Made by a program: the position numbers and the translations under genes. Shown here piece after piece: positions 33,759 to 42,535 of a stretch of DNA of 64,000 nt. Under the pieces are notes generated by a model, which was not told the DNA's origin, did not search any database, and saw nothing but the letters and a program-made list of their open reading frames with translations. The stretch's first letter is position 1; each line of letters starts with the position of its first letter. Origin of the DNA: Ruminococcus flavefaciens 007c. GTDB taxonomy: Bacteria; Bacillota; Clostridia; Oscillospirales; Ruminococcaceae. The stretch lies in the NCBI RefSeq assembly GCF_000571935.1, contig NZ_ATAX01000009.1:17762-81761 (forward strand), read 5' to 3'.

Positions 33759-33962
33759 CATTGCTGTTTACTTTATAAAAACCATGCCCCGGACAGTGAA
33801 GCTGCCGCTTCCTGAGATAGAAGCTTCAAGGTCGCCTGTTGTGTTCCGGCAGCAGCCGGGCTCGGCGTCATGACCGTCCCGTTCATGCTCAGAATAAGAA
33901 CAGTTTTATAAAAACTGATTTACAAATACAAAATAAGAACAGATAGTATATTGTATTTTTCG

Positions 33963-36308
33963 TTATTCGGTTATAAGCTGTCTTATGCCGATCTTTTTTA
34001 TCCTGCGTGACACAAGAAATGCGAACAGGAAGAAACATATACTGATAGCTGCTGCCGGAACAAGAACACTTGCAGGAGTAAGCGGTGTATAGAAGTTTGT
34101 TACACCTATTCCCCTTAACAGAATTGTTATCAGCTTATTCATGAACAGCATCCCCAAAAGAGTTCCGAGCAGTGCTCCGAAAACCGAAACAATAAAAAAC
34201 CTTACAGCAAATTGCAGTCGCAGCCTGCCTGTGGTAAAGCCCTGTGACTTGAATATGCCGATATCATTCTTTTCCTGCGTAAAGGCCTTTGAGCTCATCA
34301 TTGAAACTACTATAAACGCAAAGAAAAGTGAAAATGTATAGATTATGATCCTGATTACCTTGACCGCTGTATCGTATATTGCATCGTCATCATCATCCTT
34401 TCCCAATGTGACCTTAATGCTGTCGCCGTATTCTTCTTCAAGAGCGGCTTTTGCCTCTTCAGCCTTTGTTTCATCTTCAAGCATAATACTGCCATGATCA
34501 GTGTGTTTATGCAAACCAAGCTTTTCACCTGCATCTGTATTGATGGCAGCAGCTCTGCCCATATCGCTCATGGACATATATATTCCGGAAATGATGAATT
34601 CCTCATGGTTATCGAATTTAGCAATATTTACTGTATCGCCGAGTTTAATGTCCAGCTCATCAGCTAACAATTCGGTAATGACTATCTCGTTGTCGTATAA
34701 AGGTGCTCTGCCTTTTGAAGTCATGATATCTTCGGGATACATATCCATACGGCAATATACTTCTTCACCGTTTACAGATATATATGTGCCGAGAGAGAAA
34801 TTTTTTCTTCGGATAGCAGCGTGTTCTTCCACAGTTTCGACTATCTTATCTATTTTATCCTTTTGTGTCATCTCATCGAAGGAAAAAACGATATCCCTTA
34901 TATCCATTCCCATATTTTCTCCGGCTGTACGAGAGTTTACAGCTTCACTGAGGGCATTGACCATCAGCATGAAAAGCACAAGTATTGCTGCGATCAACAC
35001 CGATGCAAAATATCTTCTTTTTGCAGATGTGAACTGACGCAGAGCCAGTGTTGAAGAAAGCAGCTTTGCACTTATGGGAAGCTTTATGCGGGTGTCAAAA
35101 TATATTTCATTTCTGCCGCCTGAAATAGCACGTATAGGTGATACCTTGCATACCTTATGAGTGATAATATATATAAATACGACGCTGACTCCAAGTATCA
35201 CAAAAAGGTAAAGAAACGTTTTTCCGAATGCATGATGTGTTTGTGTAATACAGCCTGATATCGGCTCAAAAACACGGGTTACAAGTCTCGTGAGAGGCAG
35301 TTCACAGAATATTCCGAGGACACTTCCGATGACTTCCGCAATGATATACTGAAGCATTATAAAAAGCCGTATCCTGAAGTTGCCGAATCCCTGAGATTTT
35401 AATATGCCAAGATTGGTATAATCCATTTCTATGCCCGTTGAGATGCTGTGTCCCATAATGATAAGTACGACTACGGCAAGTATAAGTATGAACACGAGCA
35501 GTATACCGAGTATGATATCCTGGTAAATGTTGGTATAGTGCATAGACTCGCTTTTGGTTGTTGCCCCCCACGCATTTGAGATTATATCCGTGTCAAGATT
35601 TACCTGACGGCGAATTTTCCCGTCGGATAGTGTGCAGTCGTCTGACTTGTACAGCTGTACGAAATATCCTGTGCCCCAGTGATCATCGCTGTTTTCCTTT
35701 GAGTTTTCAGCCATTATCATATCAAAATCCTTCTGTGAAACGAACATCCACTTCCAGCCTATGACCATTGCTCCGTACATCGGTTCAACTACAAATCCCT
35801 TTACAGTGAAATCGTAATCTCCGCTTATGGTGTGTGCAGTCACTTTGTCACCGATATCACATTTATATCTGCTCTTTGAACCGTAGCTCATGTATATCTC
35901 TCCCTCGGAAAGCGGAGGGATATTTTCTTCAAGGCCGTTGCACTCTTTATTCACAAGCTTTATGCCCTTGGGCAAAGGAGTAAAGAAACATGAGTTTTTG
36001 TTGCTGACTTTCTCTGATTCAACACCGTATGAAATTACAGCAGAAGGTGTTAATGTATAATGGTCGATGATAGCTTCATCATCAAGCTTCTGTCTCATTT
36101 CGTCAGTAAAAAGTACGTCCTTGAGCATAACCGTAATGTCTGCGCTGTTGGCTGAGGAATAAGCTTCGTTCAGGGAGTCGTCACAGCTTTTCCTGACACT
36201 GAATATAAGATTGAGCGCCATAGATATGATGAACATAAGGATCACTATGCTGATGAACGTGCCCTTCCTGCGGCGTATATTTGCTTTCAGCAAGGTAAGT
36301 ATCTCCAT
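33963..36308 (-). CDS. ABC transporter permease, FtsX-like (MacB type)
   Basis: 781-residue membrane protein with two FtsX-like permease domains. The first helix (about 18-38) is followed by a large extracytoplasmic domain (about 40-260), then membrane helices near 270-400; a second half repeats this pattern with an outer domain (about 470-645) and final helices (660-775). The start at 36308 follows GGTGAGAGG and lies ten bases after the ATPase stop. Together with the ATPase and the two-component system upstream it forms a four-gene unit typical of peptide-antibiotic sensing/detoxification or lipoprotein-handling ABC systems. Lack of an obvious BceB-type large domain leaves the substrate open. 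Confidence 0.9.
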   Translation of the reverse strand: MEILTLLKANIRRRKGTFISIVILMFIISMALNLIFSVRKSCDDSLNEAYSSANSADITVMLKDVLFTDEMRQKLDDEAIIDHYTLTPSAVISYGVESEKVSNKNSCFFTPLPKGIKLVNKECNGLEENIPPLSEGEIYMSYGSKSRYKCDIGDKVTAHTISGDYDFTVKGFVVEPMYGAMVIGWKWMFVSQKDFDMIMAENSKENSDDHWGTGYFVQLYKSDDCTLSDGKIRRQVNLDTDIISNAWGATTKSESMHYTNIYQDIILGILLVFILILAVVVLIIMGHSISTGIEMDYTNLGILKSQGFGNFRIRLFIMLQYIIAEVIGSVLGIFCELPLTRLVTRVFEPISGCITQTHHAFGKTFLYLFVILGVSVVFIYIITHKVCKVSPIRAISGGRNEIYFDTRIKLPISAKLLSSTLALRQFTSAKRRYFASVLIAAILVLFMLMVNALSEAVNSRTAGENMGMDIRDIVFSFDEMTQKDKIDKIVETVEEHAAIRRKNFSLGTYISVNGEEVYCRMDMYPEDIMTSKGRAPLYDNEIVITELLADELDIKLGDTVNIAKFDNHEEFIISGIYMSMSDMGRAAAINTDAGEKLGLHKHTDHGSIMLEDETKAEEAKAALEEEYGDSIKVTLGKDDDDDAIYDTAVKVIRIIIYTFSLFFAFIVVSMMSSKAFTQEKNDIGIFKSQGFTTGRLRLQFAVRFFIVSVFGALLGTLLGMLFMNKLITILLRGIGVTNFYTPLTPASVLVPAAAISICFFLFAFLVSRRIKKIGIRQLITE

Positions 36309-36318
36309 ACCTCTCACC

Positions 36319-37080
36319 TCACCATTCAAGGGAATTGAGCCATGCGTTTACCTGAGTCTCGCGGCTCTTCTCCTCAGACTGTTCATATGGTCTGAGAACA
36401 AGCTCACCAATAACGTTTCCGTCCGAAAGATAAAGCAGACGAGATGCTCTCAATGCTGCACGTATATCATGCGTTACCATGAGTATGCTCTGACCGCTGC
36501 GGTTGATCTCTGTGAGAAGGTCCAGTACCTCTGTAGTATTTTTACGATTGAGCGCACCTGTTGGCTCATCCGCAAAGAGAAGCTTCGGCTGATTAATAAC
36601 AGCTCGTGCGATAGCACATCTCTGCTGTTCGCCGCCCGAGACCTGTGAGGGAAGATTTGTCTTTACGTGATCTATCCCCATTCTTTTCATCAGTTCATCC
36701 GCTCTGCTCCTCACCTCAGAGGCCGAGCATTTTTTATTAAGATATCCCGAAACGACAACATTTTCATACAGAGACAGATTGCTTACAAGATGCATCTGCT
36801 GGAAAATAAATCCGAAGTCTGAATACCTCAGCTTTGCAAGCTCCTTTTCGCTCATTTTAACGATATCTTTCTCATTGTATATCACAGAGCCTGCGGTAGC
36901 CTTGTCCATGCCGCTGAGAGCATAGAGCATTGTGGATTTTCCCGAGCCTGAAGCTCCCATTATAACGGTGAAGTCTCCTTCATATATTTCAAGGTCAACG
37001 CCTGATAATATATGTACCTGTTCGCCGTTGTGAGCAAAACTCTTTGAAAGCAGCCTGGATTTCAGAATTGTTTTTTTCAT
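36319..37080 (-). CDS. ABC transporter ATP-binding protein (LolD/MacB type)
   Basis: 253-residue ATPase partner of the FtsX-like permease. Walker A is GASGSGKS, the Q-loop segment FIFQQMHLV follows, the signature is VSGGEQQRCAIARA, Walker B is LLFADEPTGALN, and the switch His is in MVTHDIRAA. These are the hallmarks of the MacB/LolD/BceA branch. It lies between a sensor kinase gene (50-base gap) and the permease gene (10-base gap). It drives the mechanotransmission-type permease with ATP at the inner face of the membrane. Confidence 0.94.
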   Translation of the reverse strand: MKKTILKSRLLSKSFAHNGEQVHILSGVDLEIYEGDFTVIMGASGSGKSTMLYALSGMDKATAGSVIYNEKDIVKMSEKELAKLRYSDFGFIFQQMHLVSNLSLYENVVVSGYLNKKCSASEVRSRADELMKRMGIDHVKTNLPSQVSGGEQQRCAIARAVINQPKLLFADEPTGALNRKNTTEVLDLLTEINRSGQSILMVTHDIRAALRASRLLYLSDGNVIGELVLRPYEQSEEKSRETQVNAWLNSLEW

Positions 37081-37130
37081 ATTTTAAGCTTCCTTTCACT
37101 TTTACTGTTATAATTATACAGCAAAAGTTA

Positions 37131-38282
37131 TTAAGAAGTACTTAAGGCTTTTAACGGAAATGATACCGTTACTTCCAGACCTCCCCCTGCCGCATTTCTG
37201 AGGCTTACTTCGCCGTTATGTGCTTCAGTGAGGTATTTTACGATATATAGGCCAAGTCCCGAACCCTGTTCGGTGCCTGTATTTTTTCCGCGGTAGAATT
37301 TCTCGAATATAAACGGCATATCTTCATCAAGGATACCGCTACCCGAATCGCGGAAATTTATCATAACGGCTTTTTCCGTTTTTTCAATTGATACAGTTAT
37401 ATCTGTATGGGCGTATTTTCTTGCATTGTTGATCAGGTTTTCGGTTATCTGCATAAGTCGGTTCTTATCTGCAAATACTTCGACAGTGTAGTCGGGACTG
37501 ATGAAATGAATATCGTTCTGTTCCGCAGCAATCTCTTTTACGGAGCTTTCCATGAATGATATAAGCTCAAATCTCTCGGGCTGCATTTTCAGCTTGTCAA
37601 GGTCGGCAAGTGAGTGCAGTAAAAGGTCGTTGGTAAGTTTTGACACCTCGTCGCACTTGCGCATTATTACCGACAGATATTTTCTTCTTTTTTCCGGGGA
37701 ACTGTCAAGATTTGCGTCAAGTCCCTCGGCATAAGCTCTTATGGATGACACGGGAGTTTTTATATCATGTGAGAGCGTAGCGATAACGGTCTTGTTGTTG
37801 TCTATGGCTTCACGTTCGCATGCCCGCGCCTTTGTTATCTCGCGGCGCATACTATCGAATGCCCACGTGAAGCTTCCGAAGTAATTTGAACGCTCGTAGT
37901 CGAGTGGGATATCGAAATTTCCCTGTGCTATCTTCTCGGCAAATTTTTTCATCTTATCAAATGGACGCAGTATTGAGAAATATACATATCCGAAGATGAC
38001 TGCCACAAATACACATCCTATGATGCATATTATCAAAGCCTTATTGCTGTCAGGCGCCGGCATTGAATAATCATGGAGTTCTTCCTTTAATGCAGCCGCC
38101 TTCTGAGCAGCCTGTTCTGTTTCGCCCATTTTTATAAGCTGCTCCACTTCGTTTACAGCGACTATAATACCTCCGTTGGCATCAGGAATGTAATCTGCCT
38201 TATCATTGTATATAAACAGCGCCGATGCGGCTGTAATCAGAAACATAAAGAAAATGGAGATGCTGATTATCCTGCTTTTCAT
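37131..38282 (-). CDS. Sensor histidine kinase
   Basis: 383-residue membrane kinase. First transmembrane helix about 5-24, a short extracytoplasmic loop, second helix about 80-100, HAMP-like linker, then HisKA with the phospho-accepting His in TLSHDIKTPVSSIRAYAEGL, and a HATPase domain with the N box NLINNARKYAHT, the G1 box DSGSGIL and the G2 box GSGLGLYIVKYL. The ATG at 38282 overlaps the stop of the response regulator as TAATG, so translation is coupled. The genes downstream encode an ABC transporter that it probably controls. The small sensory loop suggests it may sense through the membrane or through the permease. Confidence 0.93.
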   Translation of the reverse strand: MKSRIISISIFFMFLITAASALFIYNDKADYIPDANGGIIVAVNEVEQLIKMGETEQAAQKAAALKEELHDYSMPAPDSNKALIICIIGCVFVAVIFGYVYFSILRPFDKMKKFAEKIAQGNFDIPLDYERSNYFGSFTWAFDSMRREITKARACEREAIDNNKTVIATLSHDIKTPVSSIRAYAEGLDANLDSSPEKRRKYLSVIMRKCDEVSKLTNDLLLHSLADLDKLKMQPERFELISFMESSVKEIAAEQNDIHFISPDYTVEVFADKNRLMQITENLINNARKYAHTDITVSIEKTEKAVMINFRDSGSGILDEDMPFIFEKFYRGKNTGTEQGSGLGLYIVKYLTEAHNGEVSLRNAAGGGLEVTVSFPLKALSTS

Positions 38283-38965
38283 TATTCTGCCTCCAGTTTG
38301 TATCCGATTTTGTATACGGTCTTTATGTAGCACGGAGAAGCCGGATCGTCCTCGATTTTTTCACGCAGCCAGCGTATATGCACTGCAAGTGTTGAAGGCT
38401 CCACGTCAGAGAAAGTTCCCCATACGGCCGAGAACAGATCCTCTTTTGAGACCGCTGTGCCGGTATGCTCACAGAGACAAGCCAGCAGATCGAACTCCTT
38501 TAGCGACAACGCTACGGGAACACCGTTCTTGGTCACTGAACGTGAAGAAATATCCACTCTTACATTTCCGAATACGATCGGCTCCTGTTCTTCAGCATTA
38601 CCATAAGCACGCCGCAGCAATGCCTTTATGCGTGAAAAAAGTTCCGCCATGGAATACGGCTTGGGAAGATAGTCATCACCACCGATGTCGAAGCCTGTTA
38701 TCCTGTCGGATTCACTGGTTCTGGCGCTGGCAAAAATAACAGGAACATTTGATACGCTGCGAAGCTCCTTACATACCTCAAAGCCTGTAAAGTCGGGCAG
38801 ATTGATATCAAGAAGTATAAGGTCGAAGCTTGTTCTGCACAGTATTTCAAAAGCCTGTCCGGCACTTTCTACGGAAGTCACATTATATCCGTATCCCTCA
38901 AGCATATCGGTTATCACAAACGATAAGTCGGTATCATCATCTATTATAAGGATATTGTTTTTCAT
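38282..38965 (-). CDS. Response regulator, OmpR/PhoB family
   Basis: 227-residue transcription factor. The receiver domain (about 1-115) has the acidic pair IIDDDTD, the phospho-acceptor Asp in LILLDINLPDF, Thr/Ser in FASARTSESD and Lys in LPKPYSMAEL. The C-terminal winged-helix domain (about 130-225) has SLKEFDLLACLCEH and VHIRWLREKIEDD. First gene of the unit RR, HK, ATPase, permease, read from the promoter at 39013-39041. Stop and kinase start overlap by one base. Likely activates this operon when its kinase is stimulated. Confidence 0.95.
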   Translation of the reverse strand: MKNNILIIDDDTDLSFVITDMLEGYGYNVTSVESAGQAFEILCRTSFDLILLDINLPDFTGFEVCKELRSVSNVPVIFASARTSESDRITGFDIGGDDYLPKPYSMAELFSRIKALLRRAYGNAEEQEPIVFGNVRVDISSRSVTKNGVPVALSLKEFDLLACLCEHTGTAVSKEDLFSAVWGTFSDVEPSTLAVHIRWLREKIEDDPASPCYIKTVYKIGYKLEAE

Positions 38966-39012
38966 ACTCTTCCTCCCTGCGTTATTTGATCTATTTAAAA
39001 TTCTTATATTAA

Positions 39013-39041
39013 ATCATACAACATCACTCGTTTATTGTCAA
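39013..39041 (-). promoter_or_regulatory. Promoter of the two-component/ABC operon
   Basis: Minus strand: TTGACA (39041-39036), 17-base spacer, TATGAT (39018-39013). Confidence 0.7.
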
Positions 39042-39156
39042 GTTGACAGCATAAGAATCAGTATTATATATCCCGCTGACAGAGAGAAATTCCGCAATGC
39101 TGCCGGCAGCGGACTTCGTGCCTTATCAGCCTGTTAAGCTCGGATGAGAATAAAAC

Positions 39157-39194
39157 AAAAACGAGAACAGCTTATCCCAGCTGTTCCCGTTTTC
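39157..39194 (-). terminator. Terminator downstream of the anti-sigma-like gene
   Basis: AAAACG plus GAACAGCT pair with AGCTGTTC plus CGTTTT around a six-base loop, with one mismatch. It lies about 25 bases past the stop of the minus-strand gene at 39219. Confidence 0.75.
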
Positions 39195-39218
39195 TGTATA
39201 TATGATTAAAAAAGTCTT

Positions 39219-40409
39219 TTATTCTGCCTCTTCAGCGCTTTCCCCATAGCGGGTAAATCCGTCGATCAAAGACTTTTCGGCTTTACTGTAATCCTTTGAA
39301 GGATCGTATGCCATATATATCAGTGAATGATCCGAGATCCTCCATTTTCCGTCGCTGCATTTTACGAACTCAAGGTCTAAACACTCCATATAAGGATCCG
39401 TTTCCGTTTCAATCTTGTTGATCCTCTCCCAGACAAAGGAATTTTCGGTGACGTTGAAGGAACGGTCGGATATTATATTGTCCCAGTTTTCGGGATGATG
39501 CGCTAAATCGTCTTTCACAGGAACATAAAGAGCTCCGTTGTAGCCGATAACGTCAAATCTGCGGACCGGACTGTCAGGATCCGTTATTTTATCATCAACG
39601 TTATGATCGGAAAAATCATCGCAGTAAACATAGCGGCCGTTGATATTAACATCTTCACGATTATATGCAAAATACTTATCATAGTAATTGCGGAACTCTT
39701 CAAGATTGCTGTAACGGTCATCACTGACCTTGTAGTAGGTTACATGGTCATAGATCACAGTGCCCTCTTTCTTGGAATTAGGCCATAAACTCTGATCAAA
39801 TGAACCGTCGGGATCATCACCGCCGTACTGCCAGAATGATATAGTCTCGGCAGTCGGATCAATAGTATCTGCGGTATTGAGGTTGTAGATATCCATATAA
39901 ACCGGGAGATAATTGTTGAATATCTCCTTCATCTCCTCTTCGGTCGGAACACCTTCCGAATCGGAAGCGATCAGTTCGATGCCTTCGGTAACAGCTTCCG
40001 TAGCAATTTCCGTAAGAGGTTCGGTGACCGCTTCCGTAACTGCTTCCGTAACTAAAATATTATCAGTTGTCATTTCCTCTTCGACCTTAGCAGCAGGTCC
40101 TTTTCTTGCAAGAATACCCCTGTTCATGAATCCCAATGTGCCTACACCGCCGGCTACGACAACAAATGCAGCGGCTGCACAAAGCGGCTTATACCACACA
40201 GGACGTCTGTATTTCTCAACGCCGGAAACACTGATCTCGCTGTCGGCACTGTCTATATTTTTATCGGCCTTGATCATGTTATTAAACTTTCTTTCGCTCA
40301 TTTCAAATACCCTCTTTTTTGTTTGTTCATCATCAGATGAGAAAGGGATCAGCTCTTCGATAATATCATCTTTTGCATTTTTCAGTATATCAAATTTCTT
40401 CTCACTCAT
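39219..40409 (-). CDS. Probable membrane-anchored anti-sigma-like protein
   Basis: 396-residue protein encoded immediately after an ECF sigma gene with a four-base ATGA overlap, the usual position of an anti-sigma factor. The cytoplasmic N-terminus (about 1-72) contains two similar segments beginning MSEKKFD and MSERKFN. One membrane helix (about 77-96) leads to an extracytoplasmic domain. Just outside the membrane is a short repeat tract of TEAVTE units (about 120-143). The outer ~240 residues are not recognised. I see no zinc-binding anti-sigma (HxxxCxxC) motif, so the anti-sigma role rests on gene order and topology. Confidence 0.7.
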   Translation of the reverse strand: MSEKKFDILKNAKDDIIEELIPFSSDDEQTKKRVFEMSERKFNNMIKADKNIDSADSEISVSGVEKYRRPVWYKPLCAAAAFVVVAGGVGTLGFMNRGILARKGPAAKVEEEMTTDNILVTEAVTEAVTEPLTEIATEAVTEGIELIASDSEGVPTEEEMKEIFNNYLPVYMDIYNLNTADTIDPTAETISFWQYGGDDPDGSFDQSLWPNSKKEGTVIYDHVTYYKVSDDRYSNLEEFRNYYDKYFAYNREDVNINGRYVYCDDFSDHNVDDKITDPDSPVRRFDVIGYNGALYVPVKDDLAHHPENWDNIISDRSFNVTENSFVWERINKIETETDPYMECLDLEFVKCSDGKWRISDHSLIYMAYDPSKDYSKAEKSLIDGFTRYGESAEEAE

Positions 40410-40975
40410 AATGCATCCTCCTTAATACCTCTTACGGCAAGTGCCTCTTTCAGCTTGTCTGCTGCACGTTTGCATCTCATTCTGACGGCTGAAGGCTTCA
40501 TAGAGAGTAGTCTGGATATCTGCTGCGAATTCTTGTTGTAGTAGAACTTCTGGATCATTATAATGGAATCCGGAGTTCCCAGTTCTTTTATACATTCCAT
40601 AAGTATCCGTCTGAGTTCCGATCTTTCACTTTCCGCTGCCGGATCCTCTCCCGAGCTTATCTCAGGCGCATTCTCCTCGTCTATCGAGAAAGAACTGTCT
40701 GCATTTCTTGACAGTCTGCGATAGCAGTCGATACATTTGCGCTTGGCGATAGTGCCGATATAGCCCTTCAGCTCACCCGTTGCATTTCCGTCATTCAAAC
40801 TGAAGAACACCTCTGCGAAGATGTCGCTGATACATTCCTCTATGTCCTCATTTGTAAAAAAGTGCAGACGGTTAAACGCTATAGCACGAACATAGCTGTA
40901 ATATTCATCGAAAAGCATTTCATGAGCTTTTCCCGATGTTTTCTGAAGCAGTGAATTGTACTCTGCGCCCGTCAT
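40406..40975 (-). CDS. ECF-type RNA polymerase sigma factor
   Basis: 189-residue sigma-70-family factor. Region 2 is recognisable from LFDEYYSYVRAIAFNRL to EECISDIFAEVFF and GYIGTIAKRKCIDCYR; region 4 is NKNSQQISRLLSMKPSAVRMRCKRAADKLKEAL, a helix-turn-helix for the -35 box. The start has an AGGGAGG site and a promoter at 41112-41140. It is co-translated with the membrane protein downstream, forming a typical sigma/anti-sigma switch for envelope or polysaccharide sensing. Its regulon is unknown; searching the dockerin genes for a shared non-sigma-A promoter would be one lead. Confidence 0.93.
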   Translation of the reverse strand: MTGAEYNSLLQKTSGKAHEMLFDEYYSYVRAIAFNRLHFFTNEDIEECISDIFAEVFFSLNDGNATGELKGYIGTIAKRKCIDCYRRLSRNADSSFSIDEENAPEISSGEDPAAESERSELRRILMECIKELGTPDSIIMIQKFYYNKNSQQISRLLSMKPSAVRMRCKRAADKLKEALAVRGIKEDAL

Positions 40976-41111
40976 TATTTTTCCTCCCTGAGAACTTGTT
41001 TGTGTATGCTGAAGCTTCCATGGCAGCTTTCACTAACTACATTCGATGAACATTCACGAAGTGTCACAAAAAACGAAAAAAATTTTTTCTTCCGAAACAA
41101 ACAGCGTTTTG

Positions 41112-41140
41112 ATTATAACATATCCGTATCCGATTGACAA
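41112..41140 (-). promoter_or_regulatory. Promoter of the sigma/anti-sigma operon
   Basis: Minus strand: TTGTCA (41140-41135), 17-base spacer, TATAAT (41117-41112), inside the 314-base gap 40976-41289. The rest of that gap holds a hairpin (AAAAGCT/AGCTTTT, 41202-41229) that probably ends transcription from neighbouring genes, and no ORF I can support. Confidence 0.7.
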
Positions 41141-41201
41141 GTATTCCCTTGCTGATCAATCTATTCTTACATATTCATTTTTACCGATACACCTAACAGA
41201 C

Positions 41202-41229
41202 AAAAGCTCCTCAGATATGAGAAGCTTTT
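41202..41229. terminator. Hairpin between the sigma operon and the lipocalin-like gene
   Basis: AAAAGCTCCTCA pairs with TGAGAAGCTTTT with one mismatch, about 60 bases past the stop of the gene at 41290. It would terminate that gene on the minus strand. Confidence 0.65.
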
Positions 41230-41289
41230 GCTGTATTACAGGCAGTATTTCTCCTGTATCCGGCATATGACCGGAGCTTTATCGAATAC

Positions 41290-42282
41290 TTAATCTCCCA
41301 GTAAATATTTCTTTATGCAAAGTGCGTCATCTACAGTAAGACCATCACCGTCAACATCTGCATTTTTAAAACCGGCTGAGGTTATATGCTCGGCAGCTGT
41401 TCCATCTATGCCGTACTTGTTGGGATTGGATAATGCCTGCATAATAAGTATTACGTCTGACATATCTATATTGCCATCACAATTTGCATCGCCATTGCCA
41501 TGAGCTTTAGCCTTTCTGTTTGAAGCGGACTCCCTCATAAGACGTATCATGCCTCCATTGCCGATATAGAGTTCATCAGGTCTTACAGGCAGATAAGAAG
41601 CTGTTCGTTTCAGAACAGAACCGTCATAAAATCTGAGTACAGTTATCATTGTGCCGCCTATAGTTTCATCGCCGAGGTAAACCTTGCCTGTTTCTGTGAC
41701 ACCATCGGTATAGGTAAGCTTATATGTGCCGTCAGGATTAATATCCATAGTACCTGCATCTTTTGCAGAAATATCAACAGTATAGTTGCCGTCTGATTCC
41801 TGATACTTCCAGCTTCCGATGAAATCAGACATTTTTGCTTCAGATGCTTCCTTGCGTACAATGCGAGAAATCTGGTTATTTCCATGATAGATCGTGTCAG
41901 GATCATCACTGTGATAATAGCCTCCGAACATTCGCTCCTCACCTTCATATAAGCTTATACACTGGAAAGCTGTACCGCCTATATCTTCAATACTGAATTT
42001 AACTGTTCCTGACGATGTCTTTCCGTTAATGCCGGTATAATCGTATGTTCCGTCTTTATTTATAATAATTGTTCCGCAGTCTGTCGGACTTATGTTTACA
42101 CAAAGGTCAGTATCCGAAATCTGGTATTTCCACTGACCTGCGAGATGATCAATGTCTGTTGTTTCAATTGAAGCTTCCGATACCACGGAAGTCTGTGCAG
42201 TATCTGCTGCATATGCAGAGCATACAGGAACTGCTGAAAACATAATGCTGACGGCAGCTATAAAAGAAATAAGATTTTTCAT
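41290..42282 (-). CDS. Secreted protein with two lipocalin-like repeats and a dockerin
   Basis: 330-residue exported protein. Signal peptide (about 1-26), then two similar domains of about 100 residues: LAGQWKYQISDTDLCVNISP at 48 on, and FIGSWKYQESDGNYTVDISA at about 152 on. Both read like a lipocalin or calycin-type beta barrel starting with the GxW motif. The dockerin has loops NGDANCDGNIDMSDVILIM and NADVDGDGLTVDDALCIK, with the spacing found in Ruminococcus dockerins. Its function is probably binding of a small hydrophobic or carbohydrate ligand on the cell surface; no catalytic motif. It is transcribed alone in its own direction. Confidence 0.83.
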   Translation of the reverse strand: MKNLISFIAAVSIMFSAVPVCSAYAADTAQTSVVSEASIETTDIDHLAGQWKYQISDTDLCVNISPTDCGTIIINKDGTYDYTGINGKTSSGTVKFSIEDIGGTAFQCISLYEGEERMFGGYYHSDDPDTIYHGNNQISRIVRKEASEAKMSDFIGSWKYQESDGNYTVDISAKDAGTMDINPDGTYKLTYTDGVTETGKVYLGDETIGGTMITVLRFYDGSVLKRTASYLPVRPDELYIGNGGMIRLMRESASNRKAKAHGNGDANCDGNIDMSDVILIMQALSNPNKYGIDGTAAEHITSAGFKNADVDGDGLTVDDALCIKKYLLGD

Positions 42283-42410
42283 TTTTTCTCCTCCGAATTT
42301 GTTTCATAAAGTCTATAAGATCGATCTTTCATAACTAACATTCGGAATTCAAATTACAAGTGTTACATCTTTCAAAAAATTTTTTTGAAGTTTTTATCGG
42401 ATCAAATAAT

Positions 42411-42438
42411 AAAGCTCCGACCATCCGGCCGGAGCTTT
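42411..42438 (-). terminator. Terminator after the split dockerin gene
   Basis: AAAGCTCCG (42411-42419) pairs with CGGAGCTTT (42430-42438), roughly 100 bases past the final stop of the downstream fragment. Confidence 0.85.
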
Positions 42439-42535
42439 AAATTATATCTCAGTTATTTGATTTATGATCTGAAATTCATCTAAAAAAACAAGTATTGGAC
42501 GCTTTTTAAAGGAATGATCCAAATCGCACCGATTT

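Noticed and set aside
33901..33917. Perfect AT-rich palindrome CAGTTTTATAAAAACTG as a regulatory site
   Set aside because: It lies just past the end of the FtsX-like permease gene and is more simply a weak terminator stem; there is no promoter next to it.
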